Shown in pieces: positions 33,000 through 44,290 of a DNA stretch of 64,000 bases (positions are counted from its first letter, which is position 1; each line of letters begins with the position of its first letter). Made by a program: the position numbers and the translations under genes. The notes under the pieces were generated by a model. The model was not told where the DNA came from and did not search any database. It was given only the letters and a program-made list of their open reading frames with translations. Origin of the DNA: Anisodus tanguticus (lineage: Eukaryota > Streptophyta > Magnoliopsida > Solanales > Solanaceae); contig CM067541.1 of assembly GCA_034509755.1 (NCBI GenBank), positions 23,734,001-23,798,000 on the forward strand. Reading direction: 5' to 3'.

Positions 33000-33277
33000 T
33001 TAACACTTTCTAATGTTTGATTGCAAGGATTCTTGGTGTTGCACTGGTTGTTCTCATTTTGCAAGTTAGTGTCATCTTTCTTTGTTTTCCAGCTGAAAAG
33101 TTTATCTTTTTGTTTGTTTTGATTCTTTGGTTTTACGTCTTGTTATAATTTATTTAAGAACAACATGGAGTGTACTCCTTCCGTCTCAATTTATGTGACA
33201 CCATTTGACCGGACACGGAATTTAAAAAACAAAGGAAGACTTTATTATGTTTATGAAATTGCCCCTACTTTAGTGCC

Positions 33278-33311
<34 letters not shown>

Positions 33312-34455
33312 TGCCTATTTTTGTTGACCTTTGTTCATGACAAGTACATCTTCAAAATTAAGTGAGACCCAACAAGGGTAAGATAGGAATGGTGTCATAA
33401 AGTAGTTACCAAATAAGTAAATGTGACATTCTTTTTGGGATAAACTAAAGAGGAAATGGTGTTATATAAATTGGGACAAGGTAGTATAAACTTTTTAGCT
33501 CTTCAGTTCTACAGCTTAGCTCCAAGATTGCAGCATTTGAGTCCACAAATTAATCACATTGTACAAGTTTTTTCTTACCAGAACTCCTTGCAGTTTCAAT
33601 CCTTACCACAAAAACTGCAGTTGTGCATTGCACAGACAGAAGGGAGATTATATCAATAATTCATCATTCAGGAGCGTACGGCATACAATCTAGTTCAGTT
33701 CCTTTTGGCAGTTCTCTGAAAAGTGCAGCTCTCCAAAGGATTGAGTATACTGCTTTCTTCTATCCAGTTCCAAAGTTTAATAGCACATGCATGATAGACG
33801 CGGCATTTACATGACATACAAATTTACTGCTTCTTCTCTCTATTATCTGTCTATGGCATAGCTGGTCCTCTCGGATTATCTTCCTAAACTAGTTTGATTG
33901 TCTTCTCTAACTAAGGCAACTCCTGAAACTTTTTTCTTCTTTTGGTTTGCATCAGAAGAAAACTGTTCAAATAGCCCTACAGTATCACTATTACCAAAAA
34001 AAAAAATTGTATTAAATTTTTCATAGAAATGACCCCACTTGATTCGACAGATTCACGCGAGCGAACAATAAATCAATTGAACTAGTAAGTGTATCATCAG
34101 TTATGCAATTAAAATTGTAAGAACCTACCTATTTAAAAGGAAACAATGGATAGGAAAGTTTTGTAATAGTCCATAAGAAAAAAGGAACAAAAACAAGATG
34201 ATAACACTACAGTACGTTTGACCGATCAATAAAAAATTTGATGATCATCCTCTAGGTAATATCGGGCTTTTGAATTTTTTAGTAGATTCTAGATAGTGCT
34301 TTCGCACAATACAATGAGTTAATCAAACGTAATTACCACTTTTATCGGTGTCCTCTTGAAAAAGTAATTAATCTAAATAAATCACTACGTATGAGTTACT
34401 GTAGTCTTATGAGAATTGTAGCCAAACTTGACCGGTTCAGAAAGTTATATTCTCA
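33000..34455. other. Host-like DNA (segment P1) with a MITE
   Basis: No transposon coding sequence. 33490-33830 has short open frames without a known domain; phrases such as CTACAGCTTAGCTCCAAG (33510) and CTCTCCAAAGGATTGAGTAT (33730) recur at 45219 and 40243. A stretch at 33028-33080 could encode a short hydrophobic segment but has no gene context. Apart from the MITE at 33175-33484 nothing else is recognised. Confidence 0.45.
33175..33484. mobile_element. Stowaway-type MITE
   Basis: Ends CTCCTTCCGTCTCAATTTAT and, inverted, CTACCTTGTCCCAATTTATA, flanked by TA (33173-33174 and 33485-33486). TA duplications and CTCC(C/T)TCCGT ends are the Stowaway/mariner signature. 310 bases, non-coding. It contains a poly-T run (33283-33309) between two copies of TAGTGCCTATTTT. 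Confidence 0.85.
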
Positions 34456-34787
34456 TTAAAGAAATAATCCCCTTCCTTATTTTCATTAATTGAAAGGTTT
34501 ATATACAAGTTACATATTTTCATAATAGCAGAATCATATTCCTATTCTACTCCTAAAACTTTCTTCTACCATAATTCTAACTATACAATTATGGTAAGTG
34601 TACAAGACTAATTAATGTAACATTTACACTACAATATATACCAAATATACATCCCCGCCCGTGATGGGCTTCTGGGGGGTCTTGGAGATGCCCAGCGCCG
34701 AGATGGGCGAGAATCCTTTCGCATTGCCGTGATATACACTTATGTATATCAAGTGTATATCACGGGTATATTACCTTGTTTAACACA
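34456..34787 (-). repeat. 3' LTR of Copia-G
   Basis: Matches 39311-39629 with scattered differences and a ~15-base extra segment that creates a palindrome (CCGTGATATACACTT / AAGTGTATATCACGG, 34727-34766). The start TGTGTTAAACAA also supplies the stop codon of pol. Confidence 0.9.
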
Positions 34788-35172
34788 CCCCCGCAGTCAT
34801 AGAGGGCGGTCTTCGAACGCTGAGACTGTCCCTAAAATCTTCAAAAAGGACCGAGGGAGGACCCTTTGTAAAGATGTCTGCAATCTGATATCTCGACGGG
34901 ACGTGACAGACGCGTACCTGACCCCGAGCAACCTTTTCACGGACAAAGTGAATGTCCATCTCGATATGTTTAGTGCGTTGGTGCTGAACCAGATTAGCAG
35001 AAAGGTAAATGGCACTTATATTATCGCAATAAACCAAGGTTGCCTTTTGAATTGGACAATGAAGCTCTAAAAGAAAATTACGTAACCAACATGATTCTGA
35101 GACCACATTGGCTACCCCTCGATATTCAACCTCGGCACTTGAGTGGGATAGAGTCGTCTGACGCTTCGCACA
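34781..35172 (-). pseudogene. Copia-G RNase H
   Basis: After a TAG in place of the conserved Trp (VS-stop-CAKRQ), the frame gives HSSAEVEYRGVANVVSESCW, LVYCDNISAIYLSANLVQHQ, HIEMDIHFVREKVARGQVRV and YQIADIFTKGPPSVLFEDFR. These are the Copia RNase H blocks, which remove the RNA strand during reverse transcription. The last residues run through the polypurine tract and stop inside the LTR. Confidence 0.85.
34788..34800 (-). promoter_or_regulatory. Polypurine tract of Copia-G
   Basis: GCGGGGGTG on the minus strand directly before the 3' LTR; the identical tract precedes the 3' LTR of Copia-H at 61957-61967. Confidence 0.75.
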
Positions 35173-36330
35173 CTAGGAGACTAAGTTGTTGCCAAGGAAC
35201 ATACAGTAGCCAGACGTAGACCGTCTGGTGTCTGGACACCCACCCCAATCAACATCTGTGTATAAGACAAGTGTGGATGTCGATGAAGAATACAAATGCA
35301 AACTGTAGTCCAATATACCCTGAATATACCGAATGATGCGTTTGAGTGCATTCATATGCTCAATTCTGGGATCATGCATGAATAAACACACATGCTGGAC
35401 AACATACATAATATCCGATCTGGAAAAGGTAAGATACCGAAGGGCCCCTGCAAGACTGCGATAGCGGGTTAGATCCTCATAAGGAACATCGGCCGCGGCA
35501 CCAAGCTTGGGCTTAGTATCAACTGGAGTGGAAGTGGACTTACAAGATGACATCCCAGCCCTCTCGATGATCTCGGCTGCATACTTTCGTTGAGACAAGA
35601 ACAATCCATCGGAATGACGCTTGACGGCAATCCCCAGAAAGTAACTCAAGGGCCCTAAGTCTTTCATAGCAAACTCAGAGTTGAGCATGGTCATGATAGA
35701 CTGTCGTAAGACATCGGAAGAGGCAGTCAAAATGATATCATCCACATACAACAGAATGTAGGCCAAGGACGAACCACGACGGTAGATGAATAAGAAATTA
35801 TCTGACCTGCTGTGAGTGAACCCAATAATCGAAACATAGTCAGCAAACCTTGTATACCAAGCCCAGGGAGATTGCTTAAGCCCATATAAGGACTTCTACA
35901 ATAAACAGACATGATGAGGACGGTTGGGATCCCTGAATCCCAACGGCTGATGCATATAGACTATTTCCTTGAGATCACCATGTAGGAAAGCATTCTTGAC
36001 ATCTAACTGATGAATAGGCCATGCCTTCGAAAGAGCCAAGCTAAGCACAGTGCGAATGGTAGCCGGCTTGACCACCAGACTAAATGTCTCCCCACAATCT
36101 ATACCAACCTACTAAGTCTTACCATCACCCACAAGCCGCGCCTTATGTCGAGCAAAGGAACCATCTGAATTCTCCTTATGAGCAAAAATCCACATAGACC
36201 TGATAACATTAATACCAGAAGGACGGGGCATCAACTCCCACGTCTTATTATCAATAAGAGCATTATATTCATCAGTCATAGCAATTTTCCAATTTTGATC
36301 GTTTAAGGCAGACACAGGATTACGGGGCAA
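35173..36330 (-). pseudogene. Copia-G reverse transcriptase
   Basis: Blocks in order: NALIDNKTWELMPRPSGINV and IRSMWIFAHKENSDGSFARH (36330-36112), two consecutive TAG stops at about 36112, CGETFSLVVKPATIRTVLSL, HQLDVKNAFLHGDLKEIVYM, a TAG before KSLYGLKQSPWAWY, then the intact palm LLYVDDIILTASSD (about 35755), SEFAMKDLGPLSYFLGIAVK, YRSLAGALRYLTFSRSDIMY and YTDVDWGGCPDTRRSTSGYC. The catalytic YVDD is preserved, unlike in Copia-H. Confidence 0.88.
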
Positions 36331-36779
36331 GGGGGATTTAGAGACATTAGAATATAAATTAAAATATCGTTTAGGTGTAAAAATACCCCGCTAACTACAA
36401 GTGACCGGCCTATGACTCGAGGAAAAATTGAGTGGATTTTGGTAATTTGCTGGGCTCGGAACGGAGTGGCCAACAGGCAGTGGGCCTGCTAGCCCAACTC
36501 GGGATGATGTAACAATGACTGAATCAGAAACTGGACCAGTTCCAGTATTGGGCTGGACTGGCCCAATTGCTGAAACTGGCCCAGTGACCAAACTGGGCAG
36601 AGGGGATTGTGACGGGTTAGTGGGACCAGTGGGCAGTGGGCCCGCTGGAGAATTTTGAGTGCGGGAGATGTTCGAAAAATGCTGAATAATATACGGGGAT
36701 ATTTGTTCATCCAAAAAATTATACGAACTAGGCACGGGAGTATGTATTTTAGTAAATGGAAATTGGGATTCATCAAAAA
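36331..36779 (-). pseudogene. Copia-G linker between integrase and RT
   Basis: After the integrase C-terminal trace (SSNKIIINRHVIFDESQFPF), a Pro/Ser/Thr/Gly-rich unstructured linker (PAGPLPTGPTNPSQSPLPSL) leads to RT. Stops at the boundary near 36391. Normal for this lineage. Confidence 0.7.
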
Positions 36780-38053
36780 TTACATGGCGATTAATGATGA
36801 TTTTATTGGAGGATAAATCAAACATTTGTAGCCACGGTGATTAGATGGAAAACCCAAAAGTACACACGGAGTCGACCGGGCCTGAAGTTTGTTAATTGTG
36901 GTGGACGGGAATAACGGATAACACAAACACCCAAAAACCCGAAGGTGTGAATATGAAGGAATTTTATTAAATAAAGTTTGAAGAGGGGAAGAATATGTCA
37001 AACCTTTAGAAGGAGTTATGTTAAGTAGATATGTGGTCATTTGTAGAGCATGATGCCAAAAATATGGGGGTATGGAAGCATAAATTAAGAGAGTGCGGAC
37101 AATGTTATTTATGGAACGAATTTTGCGTTCGGCTTTCCCATTTTGTGAAGATGTATGAGGACAGAAAAAATGAAAATTGATCCCATTATTTGCACAGAAC
37201 TCCCGAAACACCCTATTGTCATACTCTTTTCCATTATCACATTGAATATTTTTTATTTCTCTTTCGAATTGGGTTCTAATGAATGCTCCAAATTTTACAA
37301 AGACGGAAAACACTTGAGATTTATTTGTAATTGGAAACGTCCACAAAAATTTAGAATAATCATCCAAAAAGAGAACATAATACCGATGACCCAACGAACA
37401 TAGAACAAGAGACGTCCATAGGTCGCTATGAATAATATCAAATGGCTTTGAAGTATGAGAATTGAGTATACAAATGGCAACTTAACAATTTTTCCTAACA
37501 AACAAGACTGACAAATTGGAGTACGATTCGTACCCTTACAAGAAATAAAACTATTTTTATCTAAAATTGATAAAATAGAGGATCCCGGATGACCAAGGCG
37601 AGCATGCCACAAGGAAGGAAAAATGGCTGCAAAGGCTGATGGCAAGGCTTGACTCGATGGACTGAAACCGGGCGTGATAGGATAAAGATCTCCGCTACTA
37701 TCACACCTCATGAGAAGACTCCCCATCTTGAAATCCTTCACAAAGAAACCAAAAGGATCAAATTCAATAGAAATAGAATTGTCAGTAGTTAATTTACGGA
37801 CAGAGACTAAGTTTTTAATCAATTTGGGGGCGTGTATGTTATTTTTCAAGATAAGAGGGGGATGAGGGGGAGATAAAGTTTTATGACCATAACCTCGAAT
37901 TTGAACAAAATTACCATTACCAACAATTATACTGCGAGGGTTGCTTAAATTGGAATAAGCTGAGAGAGTACCTGAATCGGATGTCATGTGGGTAGTGGCA
38001 CCGGTGTCCATATACCAATTTGGGTCCGGTTGAGTCAAACCCAATGTGTGCAT
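36780..38053 (-). pseudogene. Copia-G protease and integrase
   Basis: Protease NWYMDTGATTHMTSDSG with intact DTG; SPHPPLILKNNIHAPKLIKN; pre-integrase block with LWHARLGHPG and CQSCLLGK (zinc ligands); a frameshift near 37390-37440; integrase core YYVLFLDDYSKFLWTFPITN, NIQCDNGKEYDN and HTSSQNGKAERK (the D, D, E residues are all visible), then FGCLCYPLFPS and GFPSNHRGYK. Apart from the frameshift this region is well preserved. Confidence 0.88.
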
Positions 38054-38302
38054 CGCGGCCTTGATATCGGTCTGAGTGGGGCCTACTGCATGGTAAGCTT
38101 GAGGAGGCCGAAGCCCAAGAATTCCAGTCCTGGGCTTAACTGGGCCGCAACTGCTGGAGCTGGGTGTACTGGGCCAGTGGGCAATGGGCCGTTGGGGCTA
38201 CTGGAAAGCCCACTGGCTAGTCGCTGGAACGTGCTGTGGAGGTAGGCCATAGGGCCACTGTCCACTGGTCCAAGCCTACGGCCCAGAGGCCCAAGGCTGA
38301 GA

Positions 38303-39157
38303 CTAGTGGGTCAATGGCCCACTATCACCTGGATGGGGTCCACTACCACTGCTTTGGCCACCGTGACTGCCGTCGGAGCCGCCGCGTTTGCCCCCGTGAT
38401 TTTTTCTATTATTTTTCCGGCCATTCTTGCTGCCCCCGTGGGATTGGTTTTGGTTCGAATTGTTACCAAAATTTTGAGGACTAGAGGAGGAAGTCATCAT
38501 GACCACGGGACTAGCATTAGTAGCCGCCTTTTTAGCCAAATCGGCTTCTTCCAAGGTAAGCATGGATCGGGCTTGATAGAACCTTGGGAGAGGATTACTT
38601 TTACCAATGAGAGTTCCAACGCCACTATAGGCCTCGGATAGGCCAGCAACCATCTGTAAAACTAGACGGTCTTCACTAACTGGCGCACCAACGTTGCGGA
38701 TTTGGTCCGCCAATTCCTTCAACCTTTTGCAATATGCTGAAACGTTCGGAAAATTTTCCATGTTAACGTGGGAAAAATTCTGTTCAAGAGTAACAACTCT
38801 GGAATTTTGATTATCCTGGAATATGTCATGCAGTCTATCCCATGCAGCCATCGCCGTAACGTCTGGCTCAATAATCGTCTACAATAGGTCGGTGGAGATA
38901 GTAGAATAAATCCACTGAATGACAGTGGCATCAAGTGTTGTCCATAACGTAGGATCATCCTCGCGTTTAGGAACCTCTATATCATCAGGAGCCGCGGGGA
39001 TTATGTGATGGATGACTTGATGCGAACGAGCGTGAATTTTGAACAACTCGGCCCAAGTCGCGTATTGGACGTTTTCTATTTCAAGAATTAACGGGATATG
39101 ATTCTTGATGTTAGAAACAACAAGGGCTGGGTGAAACGTGTTCTTTGATGTAGACAT
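38303..39157 (-). pseudogene. Copia-G gag
   Basis: ATG at 39157: MSTSKNTFHPALVVSNIKNH, VQYATWAELFKIHARSHQVI, then a TAG after STISTDLL (38879-38881; Copia-H has CAG there), IFQDNQNSRVVTLEQNFSHV, NVSAYCKRLKELADQIRNVG, LVLQMVAGLSEAYSGVGTL, LEEADLAKKAA and a basic Gly/Asn-rich RNA-binding tail. This is the UBN2-type gag of Ale elements. The stop is the only break in the first 280 codons. Confidence 0.88.
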
Positions 39158-39298
39158 AACGAAAGAACAAGAGGTGAAAGAGGGATTTGTAAGAGAGATT
39201 TTCAGAGCGGAAGAATATTTTTTGGTAAAACCCGAGAGGGGGGGGTCTCTGCCGAGAGGAACAAAAATTTGTGAGAGAAAACTTTTGTTTGACCTAGA

Positions 39299-39310
39299 CT
39301 CTTGATACCA
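39299..39310 (-). promoter_or_regulatory. Primer-binding site of Copia-G
   Basis: TGGTATCAAGAG on the minus strand directly after the LTR-ending CA; close to the initiator tRNA-Met complement. Copia-H has TGGTATCAGAAG at the same place. Confidence 0.85.
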
Positions 39311-39629
39311 TGAAAGAAATAATCCTCTTCCTTATTTTCATTAATTGAAAGGTATATATACAAGTTACATATTTCCATAATAGGAGAATCTTATTCCTAT
39401 TCTACTCCTAAAACCTTCTTCTACCATAATTCTAACTATACAAGTATGGTAAGTGTACAAGACTAATTAAGGTAACATTTACACTACAATATATACCAAA
39501 TATACATCCCTGCCCGTGATGGGCTTCTAGGCTGCTGGAGATGCCCACTGCCGAGATGGGCCAGAATCCACTGCATTGCCCGTGATATACACTTATGTAT
39601 ATCACGGATATATTACATTGTTTAACACA
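39311..39629 (-). repeat. 5' LTR of Copia-G
   Basis: 319 bases, TGTGTTAAACAA to TTTCTTTCA on the minus strand. A TATATATA run at 39352-39359 is a likely TATA element. Confidence 0.9.
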
Positions 39630-40439
39630 TTCATCCAATAACATTGCATCAATCTATTTGAAATGTTGATGGAAAGTAATCTTTTGGATGCAGTAAGGAG
39701 TTGGCACATATTACATAATTTTGAAGAGTGAATCTCCACAAAGTGAGTAGAACGGAATAACAAGGTCAGCAGAGGCAGTGTGTGACAATCATTTGCAGAT
39801 GAAAGTAGGACAAAAGAATCTCTATTGCTGAGTCTCCTATAAATTGGTGCCAAACTTAAATTAGATTATAGACTAATTGACACATCCAAGTATTAAGAAC
39901 AAAATCATATTAGAAAACATCACCAGATAAAGAATACATAAGTCAAGATGCCACAATTTACAAAGTACAAACCTAGAATAACTAAGCAAACAAAATTAAA
40001 TATGCCAATAGTATATTAACTCCTATATACTAGGACTAACTTGTTGACTGAGTACAACTTATTCAAATTACTGCAGTAAAAAAAGATTTGCAGTTTCTGA
40101 AGCAAATATTCAATAGCAGCTTCCCAATTCTCTTCTTCATCTTCTTCTTCTCGAAAGAATTCATCAGTCATGGGTGTACAACATCGATGCCAACTTTATC
40201 AAGTAGTTGATAGATTTAAAAAGCAAAGGCGATTCCTAGTCAGCTCTCCAAAGGATTGAGTATACTTCATTTCTTCTGTCCCATTTTTTGTACATTTTGG
40301 TAAGTTTATGTATATCCAATTCGCAGGTGCTGTAAATTTCCAAAAGAAAAATGAAAATGCAACAATTTTCGCTCTTCAGGATTTATATGAGCAAATGCTC
40401 CATATAGTTTCTACTTTTTTTCAAGGCTTTAAGAACGGA
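39630..40439. other. Host-like DNA (segment P2)
   Basis: No transposon sequence. 39730-40040 is paralogous to 45720-46017 joined to 62257-62400, for example TTTGCAGATGAAAGTAGGAC, GCTGAGTCTCCTATAAATTGG and GACACATCCAAGTATTAAGAAC. A short minus-strand frame (39853-39602) is shared in part with the paralogue but the reading frame is not conserved, so I do not call it coding. Confidence 0.5.
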
Positions 40440-40773
40440 GTTCAGATTATGGCTGGCTAGTGGGCCGGGTCGGTCCGGTCCCACCCCGAACCCGAGTATT
40501 TAAAAAAAAATCGCAGTATCGGGACTCGAACCGAGACGGGACAAGGTCTCGTCCCGACCCGTCCCAGCCCGCCCAGGCCCGCCAGTCCCAACCCGATCCT
40601 GCCCCAAATTCCCTTTTTGCAAAAATAACTGTTGCACCAACGACCATTTTATATATTTGGCAGTTGTGCAACGGCCATTTTTGGCCTCCCCCTCCCCCAA
40701 CCGCCCCTACTCCCTTAATATTTATTTTTAACCCATAAGTTATTATATTTACACTTTAACCCAATTTTCCAAC

Positions 40774-40781
40774 TATAAATA
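40774..40781 (+). promoter_or_regulatory. TATA box of hAT-2 transposase
   Basis: ACTATAAATAACTCATT, about 325 bases before the ATG at 41100, followed by a CT-rich leader (TCTCTCTAATCTCTC). Conserved in the three hAT copies. Confidence 0.6.
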
Positions 40782-41099
40782 ACTCATTTTCTCTTCATCT
40801 TTCTCACAAATCTTCCTACAATCTCTCTAATCTCTCAATCTATCTCTCTACAAGTCTATATTGTTTACTAAATATTCAATTTTATTTATTCATTTGGGAA
40901 TTGGGAGTGAAGTTGGCAACTTGTTTGAGGATCTTCCATCGAGCAAAGTTTCAATTTTCAACCTCTCGATTACACGTCGACGTTACGTCGGCGTTTGGTA
41001 CATTCGTTCCTTCATTAAATTATTATTGTCTGTTTATTTTGTTTAGCGCACTTAATTTCATTTACTTTAATTATTTATTAGTATAATTATAAATTTATA

Positions 41100-43447
41100 A
41101 TGGAAGGATTTAAACGTATGCTTACGGGTAGGGGTCATGTTTCTTCTAGTAGGGGCAACAAGGGCAAGTGTCATATTTCTAGACAGAATCCTATTCCTAC
41201 GCAGGATGATTTTGTTGATACTGAATATTTTCCTACAATACCATTAGATTTAGACGAGGAGCTATTTTCTGGAACTCAAGAAGACTTTAATTTAGACGAT
41301 GATCTAGATGATACACTCACTAATGTAGATGACAACACACCCACTAGTGCACATTCAACTGAAATGCCTCTTATTGCCCCTAGTATGTGACGAGATCCAG
41401 CAAAACGAACATTAAAATCAGATGCATGGACATTTTTTGATAGGAACGTAGAGAATCAAGTAGCTAGATGTAAAATTTATAAAGATGTTTTAAAATTTAA
41501 AACTGGAAAAGGTCACGGTGGGACGGGGGGTTTAATGAGACACGTAGCAAGGGCTCATCCAGCTAGGCATGCCCAATACGAGGCTTCAAAACTGGGTGCG
41601 CAAACGCCCGCTCCATCGGGACAAGGTTCACATACTGATACTGTCCCGGACCAAGTACAGGGTCAAATTAACCCTATGACGGGGAATAAACATAGAGATA
41701 GGGAAGCAATATCAAAATTAGTTGATGTGGAGGGTTTTCCTTTTTCATTTCCTTCATCTCCTGATTTTATTCATTACATTAGAGATATGTATAATCTTGC
41801 TTTTAACGATTTTCCTAGATCAACTGTTAAGAGAGATGTATTTAAATTCGCACATGAATATCAACAGTATTTACGTTATTCATTATATCATTTTAATGGC
41901 AAAGTGGCTATCACTTCTGATATAGGCCGTAGTAATAACGACCATGATTATTTAACGGTAACTTGTCATTGGATAGATTATAAATGGTCTATGCAAAAAC
42001 GTATCTTAGCGTATAGATATATAGATGATAGGTACACTGGTACTTTTATTGCAGAAAAAATTTATCAAGTGTGCGATTATTATGGAATAACCGATAAAAT
42101 TATGACTATTACATTAGATAACGCTTCTTCTTACAATTACGCTATTACAATTTTAAAAAATAGTTTAACTCCATCTTTTCCAGATCATTTTCATATAAAA
42201 TGTGTGTGTCATATATATAACTTAATTGTAAAGGATGGTCTATCACTTTTTGAAGAAATTCTTAGTAAAATACAATTTACTACAAACTTTATTTTTAAAA
42301 ATAATAGAATACAACGAAGAAAATAATATAAAAAAACTTGTCACGATTGCCAACTACCTTATAGAAAAATTCTAGAAGAAATACCCACTAGGTGGAATTC
42401 TTTATACGAGCAACTACTTGTTACTTATGACTATAGAAAACCTATAACTTTATTTTTTAACTCTCATAATCAAAATCCAACTGATATGGTTGTAGATAGT
42501 GATTGGGTAAAAATTTCTGAACTTATTGTAGTTTTAGAGAAATTTTTTCAAGCAACAAAAGAATTTTCCGGTATATATTATCTTACTATTTCAACTATGT
42601 TGTTTTATATAGCTCTAATATTTTTATTACTTAGTTAATATATGGAAAACCAGCTTATATGGTAGCTATTAAAAAAATGTTTATCAAAATAAATAAAAAA
42701 ATTATTCATATTCCCACTATTTATATTATTGGTGTTGTATTAAATCCGACTATTAAAATAGACGGTACTAAATCACTTATTGAAACTATTTACGATTGTA
42801 TAGAAGTATTACTACCTCCAAGTCCCAAAAATCCAAATCACCTACCACCTATTGAACAAACTAAAGAAGAAGTGTTGTCTAGCGTAGAAGACGAATGCAA
42901 AAAAGTATATAGGTTTTACCAACAAGAAAGTGTTAGTAACCTACCGGCTTCCATACCATCTTCTTCAACACAACCTCACAAAAGACATGTTGTTTCTGCG
43001 ACTAGTATTGAAAGCCTCAGAAATAGAATGTGTCGCCGTACCGCTACTAACCAAATTAGCGAGTTTGATATTTCTGTTTTGCAGGGTTCTGTACCGTACC
43101 AAGCAGTTCTCAATGAAGAAGGACGTGAAGACTTGCTGAAATACCGGAGGGGGAATGAGAAGACCTTTCCGATACTTTCAATGATGGCCGAAGATGTTTT
43201 GAATATTCAAGTCTCATCAACGGCGTCTGAAAGCGTTTTTTCTGCCGGTAGATATCAAATAGGAGAGTACAGACACTCATTAACCGGAGACATCTTGGAG
43301 ATTGTAGTATTATTCAGAGATTTGATATGAGCGGAGCGGAGAAGGTGCGGTCAATCGGAGATCAACGAAGAAGAAGACGAAAACGACAACGAAATATTAT
43401 CCGAAGGTGGTGGAAGCGACGTGGATCAATTTGACCAACAAATATCA
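41100..43447 (+). pseudogene. hAT-2 transposase, broken
   Basis: ATG at 41100 (MEGFKRMLTGRGH). The acidic N-terminus runs to a TGA at 41388-41390, where the family has AGA. The BED finger follows (SDAWTFFDRNVENQ, CKIY, LMRHVARAH): its second Cys is Tyr, so zinc binding would fail. Catalytic region: ITSDIGRSN, HWIDYKWSMQK, ITLDNASSYN, HFHIKCVCHIYNLIVKDGL. A TAA at about 42325 and a frameshift near 42635 follow. The C-terminal hATC part is open from 42659 to 43330 (YRRGNEKTFPILSMMAED, TASESVFSAGRYQIGEYRHS, EIVVLFRDLI). The small hAT sits in the last codons. Confidence 0.85.
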
Positions 43448-43455
43448 ATTCCAAC

Positions 43456-44290
43456 TAGAGATGGCATTGGATCCTGGACCCGGTCTGGATCCGGTGGATC
43501 CAGATCCGTTTTATAGGATATGGATCTTCAAAATATAGATCCGACGGATCCGGATCGGACCCGGATCCGTTTCTGATGGATCGGATCTGGATCTGGATCT
43601 TGTATTTGAGATCCGTATCTGGTCCAGATCCGACCCGTGGATCCATTTTTTATTAAATATATTTATAACCTAGAATGTAATTTTATAAGTATTTTCTTAA
43701 AATTGCTAAGCACATCCTTGCAAGTTTAATTCTCAAAACAAGTTTAATTTATCCCCGCGTTAACTCAAAAACCAAAAAATAAAGAGGTAACTTTGATAAT
43801 AAAATCAATGTTATATTTGTGAATGACTAACATCTTCATAGACACTAGTTAAAATTATATTCACTTCATTTGTGAAGATTCCAAGCACATGCAAGTTCTG
43901 TATTGTGGAAATACTAGTCAACATTTTCCACAACTATTGTCATTGTCCAACATTTTCAATTAATAGCTCACAATCAAAACGAGACAACAAACAAAATATC
44001 TCATATGAACATTTAAAAATTGAAACACAGTAAACTGTTAGCTAAGTAAAAATCGTTTGTCAGTTAAAAAAAAATTCTTAGCAAGGTTACATTCTTAGCA
44101 AGGCAAAATTTTTTACATGTGGATCCATATCCGATCCGTGGATCCGATGGATCCGGATTTGGATCTGATTTTTATGGACCCGATAGATCTGGATCCGGAT
44201 CTGGATCCGGATCTGGATCCAGGTATGAAAAACGGATCTGGATCTGGATCTAGTAGGATCCGATCCAGATCCGATCCGTTGCCATCCCTA
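43456..44290. mobile_element. Small non-autonomous hAT (835 bp) inside hAT-2
   Basis: Perfect 8-bp duplication ATTCCAAC (43448-43455 and 44291-44298). TIRs TAGAGATGGCATTGGATCC and, inverted, TAGGGATGGCAACGGATCGG. Both ends carry dense GGATCCGGATCTGGATC-type arrays (43470-43640 and 44118-44280). The middle is AT-rich with no ORF. It must be moved by another transposase, probably not the host hAT family because the TIRs differ after the first bases. Confidence 0.92.

Larger units (their letters stand above)
34456..39629 (-). mobile_element. Copia-G: structurally complete Ale-like Copia, 5.2 kb
   Basis: Minus strand: 5' LTR (39311-39629), primer site TGGTATCAAGAGTCTAGG, gag, protease, integrase, RT, RNase H, polypurine tract GACTGCGGGGGTG, 3' LTR (34456-34787). 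All domains are present in order, but with about nine stops or frameshifts. The length fits the compact Ale/Retrofit lineage. Flanking duplication is unclear: TTCAT on the right against CTCAT or TCTCA on the left, because the outer end of the 3' LTR is altered (TTAAAG for TGAAAG). Confidence 0.9.

Noticed and set aside
33028..33080. Short hydrophobic segment that might be a membrane-protein exon
   Set aside because: No start, splice context or family match; about 17 residues only.
39602..39853. Minus-strand frame with a PIYRRLS start, partly shared with 45614-45900
   Set aside because: Nucleotide similarity is clear but the frame shifts between the paralogues, so the DNA is duplicated without evidence of coding constraint.
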